Source: Rhodobacter sp. | Lineage (GTDB): Bacteria > Pseudomonadota > Alphaproteobacteria > Rhodobacterales > Rhodobacteraceae | NCBI GenBank assembly: GCA_027484145.1 | Contig: JAIXUH010000007.1 | Coordinates: 186,001-250,000 of the forward strand | Length of the DNA: 64,000 nt | Reading direction: 5' to 3' | Part shown: piece after piece, positions 27,266 through 35,139 of the stretch | Layout: every line of letters begins with the position of its first letter | Numbering within the stretch: position 1 is the first letter of the stretch | Translations under genes and position numbers: made by a program | The notes under the pieces: generated by a model | The model's database searches: none | Told to the model about the DNA's origin: nothing | Seen by the model: the letters and a program-made list of their open reading frames with translations, nothing else

Positions 27266-27620
27266 ATGGGTTCCCCCGCATGTGGTGGGAATCGGCGCCT
27301 GCACAGCCACAGATTGCGGTGGGTGGTCTGATTGGGGTGGCCGCTGCGGGACAGAATCGCTGGCAGCGGCGGCCAGCAGGGGCACCGACAGAATCACATG
27401 GGCACCAGACAGGCGGCCATGGCAACGGTCCCGCAACCGAGGCGGAATGCGTTTACCCTATTTTAGCTGTCCGTCTCTTTCATTTTGCGTGCCATTGGTC
27501 GGGGAACATATCCCTTGGGATACCTTCGCTACCCAATGTCGGGCCCCGGCCATTACTTCGCGCAAATGCAGCCGCCGGTGGCTTGGGGTACATTGATCTC
27601 ACAGCAGAAGGAGCCACACC
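27266..27620. other. Intergenic region upstream of a small gene, with a short palindrome
   Basis: About 355 bases between the asd terminator and a 57-codon gene. The segment around 27450-27500 is AT-richer than its surroundings and may hold the promoter of the small gene. A palindrome TATCCC-TT-GGGATA lies at 27509-27522. No other gene-like content was seen. Confidence 0.4.
27509..27522. repeat. Short palindrome, possible operator
   Basis: TATCCC and GGGATA with a 2-base spacer, about 100 bases before the start codon of the 57-residue protein gene. It could be a repressor site; no regulator can be named. Confidence 0.3.
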
Positions 27621-27794
27621 ATGACACAGCAAGCCAATGCCCTGATCTACTCGCTCACCGAGATGTTCTCGTCATCGTCCCAGCGTTACATGGATACTCT
27701 GGCTCCTCTCATGCCAAAGCGCGACGCATCGGAAACCGCGTCCAAGACCTCGGCTGCACACCGGGTCCGCGTGTTCCACCGCGCCGCCGCCTGA
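27621..27794 (+). CDS. Small hypothetical protein (57 aa)
   Basis: A 57-codon frame beginning MTQQANALIYSLTEMFSSSS and ending HRVRVFHRAAA. An AGGAG ribosome site lies eight bases before the ATG and a 10-bp hairpin follows the stop by 27 bases, so the unit has start and end signals of its own. The N-terminal half is mildly amphipathic; the C-terminal half is basic. There is no signal peptide, membrane helix or Cys. Not recognised; it may be a lineage-specific or stress-related small protein. Confidence 0.65.
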   Translation: MTQQANALIYSLTEMFSSSSQRYMDTLAPLMPKRDASETASKTSAAHRVRVFHRAAA

Positions 27795-27821
27795 ACGTTC
27801 CTCGACCTTCCTCTGCATGCC

Positions 27822-27857
27822 AAAGGCAGCCCAAGTGGCTGCCTTTGTGCGTTTTCG
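27822..27857 (+). terminator. Probable terminator after the 57-residue protein gene
   Basis: Perfect 10-bp stem AAAGGCAGCC / GGCTGCCTTT with a 5-base loop. The following tract (GTGCGTTTTC) is only weakly T-rich. It could also serve the minus-strand PII-like gene that ends nearby. Confidence 0.65.
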
Positions 27858-27901
27858 GGCCCGTGCGGAAGCGCCGTCTGAAGGCACGGCAAGGCGGCGC
27901 G

Positions 27902-28210
27902 TCAGAACCGTTCGGCGCGCAGAACCTCGCAATCCGTGATCGTCACAACGCCGATATGCCGCTCGACCACGGCAAAGGCAGCGTCCAGCAGGGTATCCAG
28001 CCGTTCCGGGCGGATGATGCAGATGACGGCCATCATCCCCGACCGTCCGACCTGCCCTTCGCGCGTCCATTGCCCGGCGCGGCCCGACCCGCCCAGCACC
28101 GGCAAGATGCTGAACCCCGTGACCCCGGCCTTCATCAGGGCCGTCGTCAGGCGCCCTTCCATCGGGGCTTCGATGATGATTTCGACCCGTTTTGCCTTGT
28201 GCGTCTGCAT
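27902..28210 (-). CDS. PII-like protein paired with SbtA (SbtB-like)
   Basis: 102 residues. The ferredoxin-like fold KRVEIIIEAPMEGRLTTALMKAGVTGFSILPVLGGSG, the loop region QWTREGQVGRSGMMAVICII and the ending VVTITDCEVLRAERF resemble GlnB/SbtB proteins. The T-loop region is short and lacks the uridylylated Tyr motif of classical GlnB. In cyanobacteria SbtB binds adenine nucleotides and cyclic AMP and gates the bicarbonate transporter SbtA. Here the gene starts one base after the sbtA stop with GGAG in the sbtA end, so the two proteins are co-translated, which supports the same role. Confidence 0.85.
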   Translation of the reverse strand: MQTHKAKRVEIIIEAPMEGRLTTALMKAGVTGFSILPVLGGSGRAGQWTREGQVGRSGMMAVICIIRPERLDTLLDAAFAVVERHIGVVTITDCEVLRAERF

Positions 28211-28211
28211 C

Positions 28212-29189
28212 TTACGCTCCTGTCATGGCCTGGGCGATGGCGACATAGGCCGGAATGCCAACAATCAGATTGAACGGAAAGGTAATGCCCAAGGACAGCG
28301 TCAGATAGACCGAGGGGTTCGCCTCGGGCATGGCGACGCGCATGGCGGCGGGCACCGCGATGTAGGAGGCCGAGGCGGCCAGCGTCATGAAGAGCGCGAC
28401 CCCGCCTGCCGATTGACCCAACAGCAGCCCCATGGCCAGCCCCGATGCCGCCCCCATGACAGGCATCAAAAGGCCAAAGGCCAGAACGCCAAGGCTGATG
28501 ACACCGCGGGACCCGCGAAGCCCGCGCCCGGCCACAAGGCCCATGTCCAAGAGGAACAGGCACAACACCCCCTGGAAGGGCGAGATGATGAAGCTTTCAA
28601 TCCGCGCCATGCCCTCGGCCCCGGTGATCAGGCCAATCAGGAAAGACCCCACCAGCAGCACGATGGACCCGTTCAGCAGGATTTCGCGCCACAGCGTTGC
28701 ATCCACCTTGCTGCCCGACCCAAAGCGCGCCGCCAGCCACAGCGCCGAGATGATGGCGGGCGCCTCCATCGCAGCGGCGACGGCCACCATATAGCCTTCG
28801 GCCGCGATGCCACTGGCCGACAGGACGGAGGTCGCGGTCACAAAGGTCACGATCGAGATCGAGCCGTAATGTGCCGATGTGGCTGCCGCATCGGTGACCG
28901 AAAGCCGGGTCATCACGCGCAAAAGGGCAAAAGCGACAAAGGGCAGCGCAAAGGACAGCACCACCCCCGCCGCCAGCGCCGAGATCAGTGTGCCATCCAC
29001 CCCGTGATCAGCGACGGCGACCCCGCCCTTGAAGCCGATGGCGAACAGAAGATAGATCGACAATGCCTTGGCCGCTGCCTCGGGCACTGTCAGTTCCGAT
29101 CGCGCCAAAGCGGCGAACAGGCCCAGTGCAAAGCACAAGATCATGGGTGACAGCACGTTGTCGGCCGCCAGCGCGAGTATATCCTGCAT
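28212..29189 (-). CDS. sbtA: SbtA-type sodium-dependent bicarbonate permease
   Basis: 325 residues with about ten membrane segments in two inverted halves, matching the SbtA (Pfam PF05982) family. Landmarks are LSIYLLFAIGFKGGVA, DAAATSAHYGSISIVTFVTA in the first half, and FLLDMGLVAGRGLR, FMTLAASASYIAVPAAMR, LTLSLGITFPFNLIVGIP in the second. SbtA imports bicarbonate with sodium in cyanobacteria; alphaproteobacterial members probably do likewise, or serve pH and CO2 supply for carboxylases. It lies between a beta-carbonic anhydrase gene (52 bases upstream) and a PII-like gene (1 base downstream), all in one direction. Confidence 0.9.
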   Translation of the reverse strand: MQDILALAADNVLSPMILCFALGLFAALARSELTVPEAAAKALSIYLLFAIGFKGGVAVADHGVDGTLISALAAGVVLSFALPFVAFALLRVMTRLSVTDAAATSAHYGSISIVTFVTATSVLSASGIAAEGYMVAVAAAMEAPAIISALWLAARFGSGSKVDATLWREILLNGSIVLLVGSFLIGLITGAEGMARIESFIISPFQGVLCLFLLDMGLVAGRGLRGSRGVISLGVLAFGLLMPVMGAASGLAMGLLLGQSAGGVALFMTLAASASYIAVPAAMRVAMPEANPSVYLTLSLGITFPFNLIVGIPAYVAIAQAMTGA

Positions 29190-29241
29190 GTAATCCCCCG
29201 GATTTCAGGCGATATGGGACAATAAGCTCAGCGCCGCAAGG

Positions 29242-29886
29242 TCAGACCGGCACGAATCCGCGTGCCGGATCAAAGCTTTCCAGAGCGCCTTCTCCGGTAT
29301 CGTTCCACAACCCGTGCAGCGTCAGCCGGTCATCGGCCACCGCGTCGCGCACAAAGGGAAAGGTCATCAGGTTCTCAAGACTGACCAGAACCGCCTCTTT
29401 TTCCAGCGCGCGCGGGCGCAGATCATCAGGAAGGTCGCGCACACGGTCAAAACCGGGGCGCAGGATATCCATCCAGCGGCCCACGAAGGATGACTTCTTT
29501 TCCAGTTCCGGGGCAAGGCCACAGCACATGTCATGGCAGCCCTTTACCCCGCCGCAGTTCGAATGGCCCAAGACCACAATATGCGCCACGCCAAGCGAGG
29601 TGACGGCATATTCCACCGCCGCCGAGGTACCGTGATATTCGCCATCCGGGTTATAGGGCGGCACAAGGTTTGCAACGTTGCGGTGGATGAAGAACTCTCC
29701 CTCATCGGCCCCAAAGATCGACGTTACATGCACGCGGCTGTCACAGCAGGAAATCACCATGGCACGCGGGTGCTGGCCGCTGCTGGCCAGCCTGCGGAAC
29801 CAGGCCTTGTTGTCCTGATAGGACGTGGCGCGCCAGCCATGGAACCGTTGAACCAGATAGGCCGGAAGGGGGCGGGCGGCATCCAT
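29242..29886 (-). CDS. Beta-carbonic anhydrase
   Basis: 214 residues. The zinc ligands are visible: C47 with D49 and R51 in ISCCDSRV (C-x-D-x-R), H108 and C111 in LGHSNCGG. FIHRNVANLVPPY and YHGTSAAVEYAV are also family signatures. It interconverts CO2 and bicarbonate in the cytoplasm. As first gene of the anhydrase - sbtA - PII-like operon it would hydrate or release the carbon brought in by SbtA. The promoter must lie in the 140-base gap to the divergent gene. Confidence 0.95.
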   Translation of the reverse strand: MDAARPLPAYLVQRFHGWRATSYQDNKAWFRRLASSGQHPRAMVISCCDSRVHVTSIFGADEGEFFIHRNVANLVPPYNPDGEYHGTSAAVEYAVTSLGVAHIVVLGHSNCGGVKGCHDMCCGLAPELEKKSSFVGRWMDILRPGFDRVRDLPDDLRPRALEKEAVLVSLENLMTFPFVRDAVADDRLTLHGLWNDTGEGALESFDPARGFVPV

Positions 29887-30028
29887 CTAAACAGTCCTGC
29901 GTTTTGGTCGTTGGTTCAGTTATGTGCCATTCGGCAAAAATTCGAGAGAAAAAATGCTGCACCTGCAACGTTTTCTTCAGCTTGAACCGCGCAGACTGGC
30001 ATCGGGTGTGTAACGAAAGGTGTGGGCC

Positions 30029-30418
30029 ATGCTGGCTGACAATGTGGTTGTGCTGCGTCTGGTGGAACGGGTGCGGCAGGATGCCGAGCCAATTGCCACG
30101 ATCTATCGGTCTTTGGGCACAGCGTCCGCCGAACAGGTGGTCACGCGCGCCTTGGGCGAACTGGCGCTGACAATGGCCGGGTTGGCCAGTCAGGTCAGGT
30201 CTCATGACATGGCTGACCTGTCGCGGCAATTGCGAAGGTTGCAGCGGATGGCCGAGAATCTGGGCATGGTCAGCCTTGGCACGGTGGCGGCCGATGTGCG
30301 GGCCTGCCTTGAGCGGGGCGATTCGACCTCCTTCGCATCGGTCTGGGCGCGGCTGATCCGGATTGCCGAACGCTCGCTGGCGTCGGACAAGGACCTGTTG
30401 GACCAGTCGCTGTCGTAA
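30029..30418 (+). CDS. Small helical protein resembling a degenerate Hpt domain
   Basis: 129 residues, predicted almost all helical, no signal peptide. The segment DLSRQLRRLQRMAENLGM, then VAADVRACLERGD and a final helix, resembles the four-helix histidine phosphotransfer (Hpt) fold, where LKG-x(3)-NLG follows the phosphorylated His. Here that position is Gln or Arg, so no phosphotransfer is expected. It may be a phosphorelay inhibitor or an unrelated helical bundle. The start ATG has AAAGG eight bases upstream; an in-frame GTG nine bases earlier is possible. Leucyl aminopeptidase follows after 64 bases. The family assignment is tentative. Confidence 0.6.
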   Translation: MLADNVVVLRLVERVRQDAEPIATIYRSLGTASAEQVVTRALGELALTMAGLASQVRSHDMADLSRQLRRLQRMAENLGMVSLGTVAADVRACLERGDSTSFASVWARLIRIAERSLASDKDLLDQSLS

Positions 30419-30482
30419 CGCGCAGACCTTGCAGGTGGCGGCGGAACGGTTAGGGTTTGCCCGAACCGTGAAGGAGCCTGCC

Positions 30483-31874
30483 ATGTCTGATGCCCCCGCC
30501 TTTGCCCCCGACGCCGCGGCGTCGCTGCCGCTCTATGTGGTGCCGTCTGCGGATCTGGCAGCATGGCTGGCCGGGCCAGGTGCAGCATGGGCGGTGTGGC
30601 TGACCGCCAGCGGGTTCGAGGCCGGTCTGGGCGAAATGCGTCTGTTGCCCGGCCCGGAAGGTGTAGCGGGGGCCGTTGTCGGCCTTGGCACCGCGCGGGC
30701 ACAGGGGCGGGTGCGATTTGGCGTCGCCAAATCGGCGGCCACCCTGCCGACGGGCGACTGGCATCTTGAGGGCGACCTGTCCCCGACGCAGGCCAAGGAA
30801 GCGGCCTTGGGCTGGCTTTTGTCGGCCTATCGTTTTGACTATTATCGGCCCGGCAAGGTGACGGCGCCGCTGCCGCGCCTGAAATGCCCGGCGGGGGTGG
30901 ATGGCGAAACCCTGCTTGCCATGGCGGAAGGCGAGTTTCTGACCCGCGACCTGATCAATACCCCGTCGTCCGATATGGGCCCCGAGGAATTGCAGGCGGC
31001 CTTTGCGGCGCTGGCGCAAGAGTTTGGGGCAAGTGTCACGGCCATTATGGGTGATGACCTCTTGTCGCAGAACTTTCCGATGATCCATGCCGTTGGCCGC
31101 GCCTCGCCGCGCGCGCCGCGCCTGTTGGACATGCGCTGGGGCAGCGAAGGCCCGCAGTTGACGCTGGTGGGCAAGGGCGTGTGCTTTGACACCGGGGGGC
31201 TGGATATCAAGCCGTCCGCAGGCATGCTGTTGATGAAAAAGGACATGGGCGGTGCGGCCACCGTGATGGGGCTGGCACTGATGATCATGCGTCTGGGCTT
31301 GCCCATCCGGTTGCGGGTGCTGGTGGCGGCGGTGGAAAACAGCATTGCCGGCAACGCCATGCGCCCGCGTGATATCCTGACCTCGCGCAAGGGGCTGACG
31401 GTCGAGGTGAACAACACCGATGCCGAGGGGCGGCTGATCCTTGGCGATGCGCTGGCCTATGCCTGTGAGGAGGACAGCGCCGCCGTGATCTCGATGGCAA
31501 CGCTGACGGGCGCGGCGCGGGTGGCGGTGGGGCCGGACCTTGCGCCCTATTTCACCGATGATGCCACCATGGCGCAGGCGCTGGAGGCGGGCGCATTGGC
31601 CGGGTTTGACCCGGTCTGGCGGCTGCCGTTCTGGGATGCCTACGAGACGATGATCGAACCGGGCATCGCCGATCTGGACAATGCGCCATCGGGTGGGTTT
31701 GCTGGGGCGGTGACGGCAGCGCTGTTCCTGCGCCGCTTTGTCAACACGCCGCATTACATGCACTTTGACCTTTATGGCCACACGCCATCCGACGCGCCGG
31801 GGCGGCCCAAAGGCGGCGTGGGTCAGGGTGCGCGCGCGCTGCTGCATGCGTTGCCCGAGATTCTGGGTCTTTAA
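30483..31874 (+). CDS. Leucyl aminopeptidase (M17 family)
   Basis: 463 residues, cytosolic dizinc/manganese exopeptidase removing N-terminal residues from peptides. The N-terminal domain is divergent. The C-terminal catalytic domain shows LVGKGVCFDTGGLDIKPS, MLLMKKDMGGAATVMG and NNTDAEGRLILGDALAYA, which hold the metal ligands and the NTDAEGRL signature. The family C-terminal GFAGAVTAALFLRRFV and YMHFDLYGHTPSDAPGRPKGG are complete. GAAGGAG precedes the ATG. Its stop overlaps the start of the NlpC/P60 gene by one base, so the two are coupled. Confidence 0.94.
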   Translation: MSDAPAFAPDAAASLPLYVVPSADLAAWLAGPGAAWAVWLTASGFEAGLGEMRLLPGPEGVAGAVVGLGTARAQGRVRFGVAKSAATLPTGDWHLEGDLSPTQAKEAALGWLLSAYRFDYYRPGKVTAPLPRLKCPAGVDGETLLAMAEGEFLTRDLINTPSSDMGPEELQAAFAALAQEFGASVTAIMGDDLLSQNFPMIHAVGRASPRAPRLLDMRWGSEGPQLTLVGKGVCFDTGGLDIKPSAGMLLMKKDMGGAATVMGLALMIMRLGLPIRLRVLVAAVENSIAGNAMRPRDILTSRKGLTVEVNNTDAEGRLILGDALAYACEEDSAAVISMATLTGAARVAVGPDLAPYFTDDATMAQALEAGALAGFDPVWRLPFWDAYETMIEPGIADLDNAPSGGFAGAVTAALFLRRFVNTPHYMHFDLYGHTPSDAPGRPKGGVGQGARALLHALPEILGL

Positions 31875-32689
31875 TGGACCGGCGGTTCTGGCCTGCCACG
31901 GAACGGGTGGCGCATGTGTCGCTGCAGGGCCGGATTGAGGGAGTGGCGTTTACCGAAGGCACGCGCTTTGCGGTAGGCTCGCCGCTGGTGGATCTGCAGC
32001 GCAAACCGGATGGTACACGCGAGCGGCAATTGCCACGCGGCACCGGTTTCACGCTGATCGAGGATGTCGGCGGCTGGGCCTTCGGCTTTGTTGAGCGGGA
32101 CGGCTATTGTGGCTGGATGCGGGCCGGGTCTTTGATCGCGCCGCGCGCGGCCAGCCATTGGGTGGCGTCGGTTGGCACGCATATCTATGCGGGTCCGGCG
32201 GTGCAGGCATTCTGCGACGTGATGCCGATGGGCGCACGGCTGAAGGTGACGGGTCAGGTTGGCAACTTTGCCGAGGTCGAGGGTAGCTATGTGCCCGCGT
32301 CGCACCTGCGCGCCCTTGGTGACTGGTTAATTGACCCCGTGGCGGTGGCCGAGGGGTTTCTGGGCACGCCTTACCTCTGGGGCGGCAACAGCCGGGCGGG
32401 GCTGGATTGTTCGGGGCTGGTGCAACTGGCCTTTCACGCCTGTGGCCTGCTCTGCCCTGCCGACAGCGACCTGCAACAGGCGGTCGGTAGGGACCTGCCG
32501 GATGACGCACCGTTGCAGCGCGGCGATCTGGTGTTCTGGAAGGGCCATGTGGCGCTGATGGTCGATGACCAGCGCATGATCCACGCCAACGGGCATACGA
32601 TGTCGGTCGCTTATGAACAGTTCGATGCGGCCGTGGCGCGCATTCTGGCCCAAGCTGGTGGCCCGGTGACGGCGCGCCGCCGCCCCTGA
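31874..32689 (+). CDS. NlpC/P60 cell-wall hydrolase with SH3-like domains
   Basis: 271 residues. Residues about 10-150 look like two bacterial SH3 repeats (for example RGTGFTLIEDVGGWAFGFVE and MGARLKVTGQVGNFAEVEG). Residues about 155-262 are the NlpC/P60 papain-like domain: LGTPYLWGGNSRAGLDCSG with catalytic C179, GDLVFWKGHVALMV with H225, and MIHANG as third polar residue. It probably cuts gamma-D-glutamyl-diaminopimelate bonds of wall peptides, and pairs with the upstream leucyl aminopeptidase in peptide recycling, as similar gene pairs suggest. There is no obvious signal peptide, so it may act in the cytoplasm. Confidence 0.92.
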   Translation: MDRRFWPATERVAHVSLQGRIEGVAFTEGTRFAVGSPLVDLQRKPDGTRERQLPRGTGFTLIEDVGGWAFGFVERDGYCGWMRAGSLIAPRAASHWVASVGTHIYAGPAVQAFCDVMPMGARLKVTGQVGNFAEVEGSYVPASHLRALGDWLIDPVAVAEGFLGTPYLWGGNSRAGLDCSGLVQLAFHACGLLCPADSDLQQAVGRDLPDDAPLQRGDLVFWKGHVALMVDDQRMIHANGHTMSVAYEQFDAAVARILAQAGGPVTARRRP

Positions 32690-32693
32690 ACGG

Positions 32694-33041
32694 CTATTCG
32701 ACCGGGCGGATCAGCTTTCGCTCCAGCACGCGCAGCACCTGCGCCAGATCGGCGCCGCGCCGCAAAATCTGCCCATCCATCGCCACCACCGCATACATCC
32801 CCTGCCGCGCCCGCAGCTTTGGCCGCTTTTCGATGCGGTACAGCGGATGTTCGGCCGTGCGGCGAAAGACGGAAAACACCGCCAGTTCGCGCAGTGACGA
32901 AATCCCGTAATCGCGCCATTCGCCCATGGCCACCATGCGGCCATACAGCGTCAGGATCAGCGAAAGTTCCTGCCGGTTGAAGCTGACCTGTTCAGGCAAG
33001 CCCGCGGCAAAGGGAATGGGGGATGGCGTCTGAACCGTCAT
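32694..33041 (-). CDS. DUF2794 family protein
   Basis: 115 residues matching DUF2794, a family found in alphaproteobacteria. The conserved core is LPEQVSFNRQELSLILTLYG, GEWRDYGISSLRELAVFSVF and EHPLYRIEKRPKLRARQG, ending LRVLERKLIRPVE. Function unknown; no signal peptide or membrane segment. The frame extends far upstream, but homology begins only at this ATG. It is convergent with the NlpC/P60 gene (4 bases apart). Confidence 0.88.
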   Translation of the reverse strand: MTVQTPSPIPFAAGLPEQVSFNRQELSLILTLYGRMVAMGEWRDYGISSLRELAVFSVFRRTAEHPLYRIEKRPKLRARQGMYAVVAMDGQILRRGADLAQVLRVLERKLIRPVE

Positions 33042-33266
33042 CCGCAAATGATGACCTTGTGCCCATCGCAAATCAAGCCCGTTGCAACAGTTTCGTGACG
33101 AACACAAACCCGACATTGAAACACCGCGCCTTGGGCCAGATCGCACCTGATTGGCGCCATGATCCGTCGCCATACAAGGATCACGTTGTGAAGGCGCGCC
33201 CGGTTGGCGGCATTTTGCCCCCACCCAGCTCCGCCCGCTGGGCGTGTCCCACAACGCAAACATCGG

Positions 33267-33299
33267 CCCCTGTCAGAACGACAGGGGTCTTTGCTTTTG
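33267..33299 (+). terminator. Orphan terminator-like hairpin
   Basis: Perfect 8-bp stem CCCCTGTC / GACAGGGG with a 5-base loop and TCTTTGCTTTTG after it, reading rightward. No plus-strand gene lies just upstream, so it could end a short untranslated transcript. The minus-strand reading has no T tract, so it fits the asparaginase end poorly. Confidence 0.55.
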
Positions 33300-33327
33300 T
33301 GGCCTTAGCCTTTGCATCTCTGGCAGG

Positions 33328-34320
33328 TCAGACAAACCCGGCCGAAAGCCGCAACTCGCCCGTCGTCAGGCCACGGCAGTTCTTCTGCACGGCGGGCAGG
33401 CGCTTTTGCGCGGCCGGGTGGGCGGCGTCCAGCACACCGATCCGGGCCAGAAGGGCGGTGATCGCCGCCTCGGAGGCGCGGCTGCTGCCATCGGTGATCT
33501 TCAGTGCGATGCCAACTTTGCGTTCAGGCACAATGGCCACGAACACCGCCTCGGCCCCGGTCTTGATGGCCACCTTGTGGTCCATCGCGCGCATGAGTTC
33601 GGTGCAGGCGCGGCCCTCGCCCGCCACCAGTTCGGGGTGGGCAGCCATGGCGCGGGTCAGGCGGTGCATCGCACGGTCACGGGCACTGCCCCCTGCCGGC
33701 GCGGCGGCAAAGGCGGCCATGGCGCGGGCAAGGCCACCCAATGACATCGCGAAATTGGGCGCAGAACAGCCGTCGATCCCGTATCCGGCCACGGTTTCGC
33801 CCGCCACCTCTTCGGTGGCCTGCCGGATGGCGGTTTGCAGCGGGTGGTCCAGTTCCACATATTCCGGACCCGCCTTCAGATGCTGCGTCGTGGTCAGAAA
33901 GCCGCAATGCTTGCCCGAGCAATTGTTGTGCAACTGGCACGGCCCTTCCTGCGCCGAAATCAGGCGGTCCCGTTCCTCGCGGTCATAGGGTTCGTGCGCG
34001 CCACAGCGCAGGTCCGGCTCTGCCAGCCCCAGATCAGCCAGCCAGCGCCCCGTCATGCCCACATGCAGCGCCGCACCCTGATGGCTGGCGCAAGACAGGG
34101 CAATGTGACGGTCAGTCAGGCCAACCGCATCGGCGGCACCGGTTTCCAGCAAGGGCAGCGCCTGAATCATCTTGCACGATGACCGCGGGAAGATGATCGC
34201 CGCCGGGTCGCCCCATGACTCGACGATACCGCCCTCTCCCCAGATCACGGCATGGCCCAGATGGCTGCTTTCCCGCATGCCACCGCGCCACAGTTCAACC
34301 ATCGGAACCGGATTTCCCAT
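33328..34320 (-). CDS. L-asparaginase, class 3 (Rhizobium etli AnsA type)
   Basis: 330 residues of the asparaginase_II family (PF06089), which hydrolyses asparagine to aspartate and ammonia. Catalytic Ser-Lys pairs and the zinc site known from the R. etli enzyme can be placed: FPRSSCKM (S47, K50), CQLHNNCSGKHCGFL (C134, K137) and GIDGCSAPNFAMS (C185). No signal peptide, so cytosolic. The length is normal. It is monocistronic and faces the IalB-like gene divergently across about 175 bases in which nothing else was seen. Confidence 0.92.
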   Translation of the reverse strand: MGNPVPMVELWRGGMRESSHLGHAVIWGEGGIVESWGDPAAIIFPRSSCKMIQALPLLETGAADAVGLTDRHIALSCASHQGAALHVGMTGRWLADLGLAEPDLRCGAHEPYDREERDRLISAQEGPCQLHNNCSGKHCGFLTTTQHLKAGPEYVELDHPLQTAIRQATEEVAGETVAGYGIDGCSAPNFAMSLGGLARAMAAFAAAPAGGSARDRAMHRLTRAMAAHPELVAGEGRACTELMRAMDHKVAIKTGAEAVFVAIVPERKVGIALKITDGSSRASEAAITALLARIGVLDAAHPAAQKRLPAVQKNCRGLTTGELRLSAGFV

Positions 34321-34495
34321 TACGTTTCCTCGTCACGGATGCGCGATTTCTTGCCCATGGGGCTTTCGCGGATTGGTCTTTTTGCGTTATGGATGGGATA
34401 TCGAGTTGATCACCCCGATGCCATAGGAAAAGGCCGTGACTGAAAGCGGCGGCAATCGGGCAGAGGCAGAGGACAGCTTGGAGGCTGTGAACGAC

Positions 34496-35020
34496 ATGAC
34501 ATTCCCCTTTGTGCGTGCTGCGATGGCAGCCGTCGTGGCCGTAGCCGCATTCCCCGCCCTGGCACAGGAATCCACCAACCGTGTGGCCACCAAAACGGAT
34601 TGGAGCGTGTTCACCGAAGAGAATCCGAAGGAATGCTGGGGTGTCTCCAGCCCCAAGGAATCGGTGAACAGCCGCGATGGCCAGCCCGTTTCCGTTCGCC
34701 GTGGCGACATCCTCTTGTTCGTGACCTTCCGCCCCGGTTCGGGTGCGCGGGGCGAGGTGTCGTTTACCGGCGGCTATCCTTTTGCCGATGGGTCGATCGT
34801 CAAGGTCGATATCGACGGCACCAGCTATGACCTGTTCAGCGATGGCGAATGGGCATGGCCCGCCAGCGCCGAGGCCGATGCCGCGCTGCTCGCTGGCATG
34901 AAAAAGGGCACCACCGCCACGCTGAGCGCAGCGTCGGGCCGTGGCACCCAGACCAAGGATACCTTCAGCCTGCGCGGCTTTACCGCCGCGATGGAAGAGG
35001 CCGAAAAGCGCTGCCAGTAA
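34496..35020 (+). CDS. IalB-like secreted protein (invasion-associated locus B family)
   Basis: 174 residues with a signal peptide (MTFPFVRAAMAAVVAVAAFP, cleavage after ALA-Q). The mature part has KECWGVSSPKESVN, RRGDILLFVTFRPG, GEVSFTGGYPFADGS, VKVDIDGTSYDLFSDGEWAW and FSLRGFTAAMEEAEKRC, which fit the IalB family. The Bartonella protein is linked to erythrocyte entry, but free-living Rhodobacterales carry many homologues whose function is unknown, so no virulence role is implied. Two Cys residues may form a disulfide. GGAGG lies 11 bases upstream of the ATG. The gene has its own terminator. Confidence 0.87.
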   Translation: MTFPFVRAAMAAVVAVAAFPALAQESTNRVATKTDWSVFTEENPKECWGVSSPKESVNSRDGQPVSVRRGDILLFVTFRPGSGARGEVSFTGGYPFADGSIVKVDIDGTSYDLFSDGEWAWPASAEADAALLAGMKKGTTATLSAASGRGTQTKDTFSLRGFTAAMEEAEKRCQ

Positions 35021-35042
35021 CGGCGCGACGCAGCGTAAGTGG

Positions 35043-35070
35043 CGCCCCGGTTCCTGCCGGGGCGTTTTTC
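35043..35070 (+). terminator. Rho-independent terminator of the IalB-like gene
   Basis: Perfect 8-bp stem CGCCCCGG / CCGGGGCG with a 6-base loop and TTTTTC after it. Confidence 0.9.
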
Positions 35071-35139
35071 GTTGCACTGGTTCCGTTTCGTCAAGAAATC
35101 ACCTATATCAGTGCTTGATCCAATATATCGGACCCCGTC

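Noticed and set aside
27936-29150. 404-codon plus-strand frame over the PII-like and sbtA genes
   Set aside because: Shadow of two genes with firm family matches and coupled translation signals.
30450-31847. 465-codon minus-strand frame opposite the leucyl aminopeptidase
   Set aside because: Antisense to a gene with complete M17 motifs; no homology of its own.
33042-33266. tRNA or SRP RNA in the gap before the asparaginase gene
   Set aside because: No tRNA T-loop or acceptor stem and no GGAAGCAG-type SRP motif could be found.
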